A DNA stretch of 64,000 nucleotides from Cryptomeria japonica (lineage: Eukaryota > Streptophyta > Pinopsida > Cupressales > Cupressaceae), in NCBI RefSeq assembly GCF_030272615.1, contig NC_081407.1, forward strand, positions 142,110,897 through 142,174,896. Direction: 5' to 3'. The translations under genes were made by a program, and so were the position numbers. The stretch's first letter is position 1. Each line of letters begins with the position of its first letter. The notes beneath the pieces were generated by a model that was not told where the DNA came from, made no database searches, and saw only the letters and a list, made by a program, of their open reading frames with translations. Positions 58,206-64,000 of the stretch are shown one piece after another.

Positions 58206-61200
58206 TATTATGGGTCCTATGGTGTCCTAAGGGGTCATATTGTGTCCTACGACCCCTTAGGACACCATATAACCCCTTAAGACACCAAATTGTGTCTTTA
58301 TGGGTCATATTATATCCTAAGGGGTCAAATTGTGTCATATGACCCCTTTAAGACACCATATGACCCCTTAGGACATAATATGACCCTTTACAACTCTATA
58401 CAGTGTTGTTATGGGTCATATGACCCCTTTTGACACCATATGGTGTCGTTAGGGGTCATATGGTGTCCTAAGGGGCCATGGAACACCATATGATCCCTAA
58501 GGACAACATATGACTCCTTATGATAGTATATTAGGTCTTTATGGGTCCTATGGTGTCCTAAGGGGTCATATTGTGTCCTACGACCCCTTAGGACACCATA
58601 TGACCCCTTAAGACACCAAATTGTATCGTTATGGGACATATTGTGTCCTAAGAGGTCATATTGTTTCATATGACCCCTTTGAGACACCATATGACCCCTT
58701 CAGACACAATATGACCCTTTACAACTCTATACGATGTCATTATGGATCATATGACCCCTCATGACACCATATGGTGTCGTTAGGGGTCATATGGTGTCCT
58801 AAGAGGTCATGGGACACCATATGACCCCTAAGGACAACATATGACCCCTTATGGCACCATATGGTATCATTTTAGTGTCGTTAGGGGTTATATGGTGTCT
58901 TAAGGGGTCATGGGACACCATATGACCCCTAAGGACAACATACGACCCCTTATGATACCATATTGGGTTGTTATGGGTCCTATGGTGTCCTAAGGGGTCA
59001 TATTGTGTCCTACGACTCCTTAGGACACCATATGACCCCTTAAGACACCAACTTGTGTCGTTATAGGTCATATTGTGTCCTAAGTGGTCATGGGACACCA
59101 TATGACCCCTAAGGACAACATATGACCCCTTATGACACCATATTGGGTCGTTATGAGTCCTATGGTATCCTAAGGGGTCATATTGTGTCCTACAACCCCT
59201 TAGGACACCATATGACCCCTTAAGACACTAAATTATTTTTTTAACGGTCATATTGTGTCCTAAGGGGTCATATTATGTCATATGGCCCCTTTAAGGCATT
59301 ATATGACCCCTTAGGACACAATATGACCCTTTACGACTCTATACGGTGTCATTATGGATCATATGACACCATATGGTATTGTTAACAGTTATATGGTGTC
59401 CTAAGGGGTCATGGGACACTATATGACCCCTAAGAACAACATATGACCCCTTATGACACCATATTGGGTCATTGTGGGTCCTCTGGTGTCCTAAGGGATC
59501 ATATTGTGTCCTACGACCCCTTAGGAAACCATATAACCCCTTAAGACATCAATTTGTGTTGTTATGGGTCATATTATGTCCTAAGGGGTCATGGGACACC
59601 ATATGACCTCTAAGGACAACATATGACCCCTTACGACACCGTATTGGGTCGTTATGGGTCCTATGGTGTCCTAAGGGGTCATATTGTGTCCTACGACCCC
59701 TTAGGACACTATATGATCCCTTAAGACACCAAATTACGTCTTTATGGGTCATATTATGTCCTAAGGGGTCATATTGTGTCATATGAGCCCTTTAAGACAT
59801 CATATGACCCCTTAGGACACAATATGACACTTTACGACTCTATACAGTGTTGTTATGGGTCATATGACCCCTTATGACACCATATGGTATTGTTAGAGGT
59901 CATATGGTGTCCTAAGGGGTCATGGGACACCATATGACCCCTAAGGACAACATATGACCCCTTATGACACCATATTGGGTTGTTATGGGTCCTATGGTGT
60001 CCTAAGGGGTCATATTATGTCCTACGACCCCTTAGGCCCACCATATGACCCCTTAAGACACCAAATTGTGTTGGTATGAGTCATATGGTGTCCTAAGGGG
60101 TCATGTGACACCATATGACCCCCAAGGACAACATATGACCCCTTACGATACCATATTGGGTCATTATGGGTCCTATGGTGTCTTGAGGGGTCATATTGTG
60201 TCCTACGACCCCTTATGACACCAAATTATGTTTTTATGGGTCCTATTGTGTCCTAAGGGGTCATATTGTGTCATATGACACCTTTAAGACATCATATGAC
60301 CCCTTAGGATACAATATGACCCTTTACGACTCTAATACGGTGTTGTTATGGGTCATATGAATGCTTATGACACCATATGGTATCGTTAGGGGTCATATGG
60401 TGTCCTAAGGGGTCATGGGACACCATATGACCCCTAAGGATAGAATATGACCCCTTATGACACCATATTGGGTTGTTATGGGTCCTATGGTATCCTAAGG
60501 GGTCATATTATGTCCTACGACCCCTTAGGATGCCATATGACCCCTTAAGACAATAAATTGTGTTGTTATGGGTCATATGGTGTCCTAAGGGGTCATGGGA
60601 CACCATATGACCCCTAAGGACAACATATGACCCCTTACGATACCATATTGGGTCATTATGGGTTCTATGGTGTCCTAAGGGGTCATATTATGTCCTATGA
60701 CCCTTTAGGACACCATATGACCCCTTAAGACACCAATTATGTCATTATGGGTCATATTGTGTCTTAAGGGTCTTATTGTGTCGTATGACCCCTTTAAGAC
60801 ACTATATGTCCCTTAGGACACAATATGACCCTTTATGACTCTATGTGGTGTCGTTATGGGTCGTATGACACCATATCATGTTCGAAGGGGTCCATGGGAC
60901 ACCATATGACCCCTAAGGACAACATATGACCCCTTATGACACCATATTGGGTTGCTATGGGTCCTATGGTGTCCTAAGGGGTCATATGGTCTCCTATGAC
61001 CCCTTAGGACACCATATGACTCTTTAAAAACACCAAATTGTGTCATTTTGGGTCATATTATGTCCTAAGGGGTCATATTGTGTCATATGACCCCTTTAAG
61101 AAACCATATGACCCCTTAGGACATATTATGACCCTTTATGACTCTATACAATGTGGTTATGGGTCATATGACCCCTTATAACACCATATGGTGTCATTAG

Positions 61201-61748
61201 GGGTCATGTGGTGTCCTAAGGGGTCATGGGACACCATATGACCCCTAAGGACAACATATGACCCCTTACGACCACCATATTGGGTCGTTATGGGTCCTAT
61301 GGTGTCCTAAGGGGTCATATTGTGTCCTACGACCCCTTAGGATACCATATGACCCCTTAAGAAACCAAATTATGTTGTTATGGGTCATATTGTGTCCTAA
61401 TGGGTCATATCGTGTCATATGACCCCTTTAAGACATCATATGACCCTTTAGGACACAATATAAACCCTAAAAAACAATATACGATGTCGTTATGGGTCAT
61501 ATGAGCCCTTTCGACACCATATGGTGTCGTTAGAGGTTATATGATGTCCTAAGGGGTCATGGGACACCATATGACCCCTAAGGACAACATACGACCCCTT
61601 ATGACACCATATTGGGTCGTTATGAGTTCTATGGTGTCCTAAGGGGTCATATTGTCTCCTACGACCCCTTAGAACACCATATGACCCCTTAAGACACCAA
61701 AGTGTGTCATTATGGGTCATATTGTGTCATAAGGGGTCATATTGTGTC
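58206..61748. repeat. Palindromic satellite, ~20-bp monomers in both orientations
   Basis: Built from monomers such as ATATGACCCCTTAGGACACC and their reverse complements (GGTGTCCTAAGGGGTCATAT). Runs of monomers turn over into inverted pairs, for example GGTGTCCTAAGGGGTC ... GACCCCTTAGGACACC. A higher-order period is visible from the landmark CATGGGACACCATATGACC: about 178 bp alternating with about 325 bp between 58910 and 60595, then about 330 bp to 61557. Open frames on the minus strand here are by-products of the repeat. Confidence 0.9.
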
Positions 61749-63317
61749 TGTAGCGTACAAATTAGGAATCATCACAAGATAGGTAAATCAATCAAAACAC
61801 AAGACATGATAACTTAATCAAAAGAACACTCATTGAAATGAACCTAATTCCAAAGCACATTCAATAGAGACATAGAAACAAAGCATTCAAAATGAAAATT
61901 ATGCAAACCAGACGTAGAATTGAACACTCCTTCCATGCGGCTCCATTGTTGTTCTTTCCTCTTCAATGGGTTTGTGGATCTCACCTACAAGTGCTCACAC
62001 AATTGAAAGCAAAAAGCTCAAGAGTACTAGAAACGAAAGTTCGATAGTTTGATAGAAATTCGGACCAGGTTTGATTGAAAATCATCCAATTTATAGAGAA
62101 ATTGGATAAATGACAAGATTGGCATGATGCAACTCAAATGGAAATTGCAAATCAATATGACAAATTATGACAAATTATGCACTTTCCATGCACAATTTGA
62201 TTGATTGATAATTGATGACAAATTATGACACATTCTATGTCAAAATTGATTGATTGTCAATTATGACAATTTATGACAAATTGACATGCCATTCCCATGG
62301 AATTAGGAGATGAAATAGGAGGGAAAAGAAATTAGAAATTTGAGAAATTAGAAAATTGAAATTGATGACAATTAGGAATTAGAAATTGATGGAAAAATAG
62401 GAAATTAGGAACTAGAAGAAATTAGGTAAATTAATTAACAATTTGTCATTTATTAATTAATTTACAAGAGGAAGAATAATTAGCCAATTAAATAAAGATT
62501 TAATTGTAATGAGAAGACTTAGGATTAATAAATAATTTAGTAATCCTAGAGGAAGAAATGACAAACTAGGTTAAATGACTAAATCATAAAACCCTAGAAG
62601 ACGAATTAGAAATGCGAAAATGACAATTAGGTCTTGATTGAAGATAATTAATGTCATGATTTTGAATTGATAAATGACCAATGTGATAAACGATTTGACT
62701 GAAAAATGTGCCAATTGACGAGGAACAATGACAAATTGATCCAAATTGACATAATTGAGACAGACAATGATCGATAGCGAAATAATCGCAAAATGACAAA
62801 ATTGACAAGAGGACGAGGATCAATGATAAAATAGATTGCAAGATGACAAGATTGGAAATGACCACGATCGATGACAAATCGATCGCCAAAATGACAAGAT
62901 TGATAAACCGATCGCCAGATGATAAGATTGAAAAGAGGACAAAACCCTACTTAGGATTGACGATGTCCATAATGATAAGATTGATGATAAAATTGACAAG
63001 ATTGATAAGAGGACAACGATCGATGACAAATCGATCGCAAGATTGACAGGATTGGAGGATTGATGACAAATGAACACACACATTGATGCGACAGGATAAA
63101 ATTGATCAAAATCATGACTGGATAATGTTGTCGAGAAGACCAAATTTGAGGACGAGATGATTGAAAAATGTAGAAGAATGACTCGATGTTCACAAATGAT
63201 AAAAACCAAATGCGTGACATAGGAGAAATGTTAATGCGATGCAAAAACCTAAAATGAGGCAATGCGCAAATGTTAAAGCATGACTTCACAAGCGTTGACC
63301 ATTTTTGGGTGTCTACA
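61749..63317 (-). mobile_element. Solo LTR inserted in the satellite
   Basis: On the minus strand it starts TGTAGACACCCAAAAATGG and ends GTACGCTACA (1,569 bp). The 5-bp TSD GTGTC is perfect (61744-61748 and 63318-63322), and satellite continues on both sides. The start resembles the LTR at 44786 (TGTAGACACCTAAAAG). A TATAAATT box is at 62088-62095 on the minus strand. 62790-63070 contains a degenerate repeat of ATGACAAGATTGATAA and ACGATCGATGACAAATCGAT phrases. No internal domain is present, the usual product of LTR-LTR recombination. Confidence 0.85.
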
Positions 63318-63322
63318 GTGTC

Positions 63323-64000
63323 ATATGACCCAGATATCATATGACCCCTTAGGACACAATATGACCCTTTACGACTCTATGCGATGTTGTTATGGGTCAT
63401 ATGACCCCTTATAACACCATATTGGGTCGTTATGGGTCCTATGGTGTCCTAAGGGGTCATATGGGTTGTTATGGGTCCTATTGTGTCCTAAGGGGTCATA
63501 TGGTGTCCTAAGGGTTGTAGGACACAATATGACCCCTTAGGACACCATAGGACCCATAACGACCCAATATGGTGTCATAAGGGGTCATATGTTGTCCTTA
63601 GGGATCATATGTTGTCCTAAGGGGTCATATGGTGTCTTAAAGGGGGTATATGACACAATATGACCCATAACGACACAATTTGGTGTCTTAAGGGGCCATA
63701 TTGTGTCCTAAGGGGTCATGGGACACCATATGACCCCTAAGGACAACATATGACCCCTTACGATGCCATATTGGGTCGTTATGGGTCCTATGGTGTCCTA
63801 AGGGGTCATATTATGTCCAACGACCCCTTGGAAACCATATGACCCCTTAAGACACCAAATTGTGTTGTTATGGGTCATATTGTGTCCTAAGGGGTCATAT
63901 TGTGTCATATGACCCCTTTAAGACACCATATGACCCCTTAGGACACAATATGACCTATTACAACTCTATACAGTGTCGTTATGGGTCATATGACCCCTTC
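63323..64000. repeat. Palindromic satellite, continued
   Basis: Same monomers and inverted pairs as 58206-61748, running off the end of the window. Confidence 0.9.

Noticed and set aside
58409-61720. Four similar minus-strand open frames (76-100 codons) in the satellite
   Set aside because: They encode the same repeated peptide because the higher-order repeat is close to a multiple of three. There is no start context or independent conservation.

Overview
This window looks like nuclear DNA of a land plant with a large, repeat-rich genome. A gymnosperm is my best guess at low confidence, because no host gene is available to place it. Almost everything recognisable is transposable-element or satellite DNA, and every coding region I could identify is broken by stops or frameshifts. 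I see no intact host gene, rRNA, tRNA or CRISPR array. Coordinates of long terminal repeats (LTRs), primer binding sites (PBS) and target-site duplications (TSDs) were read directly from the bases. Family assignments rest on protein motifs.

Layout. 1-2064: a lone Copia-type LTR (minus strand) and unassigned DNA. 2065-5921: four LTRs alternating with three ~154-bp internal segments, a tandem array of a miniature LTR element (TRIM-like, minus strand), bounded as a whole by the TSD GATTT. 6144-7545 plus 13770-13810: a related LTR with a short internal domain, split by a Ty3/gypsy chromovirus (element 1, 7546-13769, TSD AAAAG). 13811-16021: three ~600-640-bp direct repeats carrying a decayed G-patch / zinc-knuckle coding segment on the minus strand. 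16022-28633: a second Ty3/gypsy chromovirus (element 2, TSD CATTC) with unusually long ~3.9-kb LTRs, each holding a palindromic minisatellite.

28639-43257: an old mosaic. It holds an LTR plus gag-like fragment of another element (30089-32261) cut by a Copia-type LTR, a 5'-truncated LINE tail, a LINE RNase H scrap, another Copia-type LTR, a five-unit ~230-bp tandem repeat, an unidentified 150-codon ORF, and a hAT-like transposase remnant.

43258-55422: a large non-coding LTR element in an LTR-sharing tandem arrangement (partial internal, LTR, internal, LTR). It contains two clusters of a strictly 21-bp-spaced TTAGCGC(A/G)T motif. 55423-56689: a Helitron Rep-domain remnant whose rolling-circle HUH motif is lost. 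57636-58205: AT-rich and GA-rich simple repeats. 58206-64000: a satellite built from ~20-bp monomers in both orientations, interrupted by a solo LTR (61749-63317) with a perfect TSD GTGTC.

The best candidates for something undescribed are four. First, the tandem TRIM-like array and its terminal match to a full-length chromovirus nearby. Second, the 21-bp-phased motif arrays. Third, the palindromic satellite. Fourth, the LTR-sharing tandem of the non-coding element.
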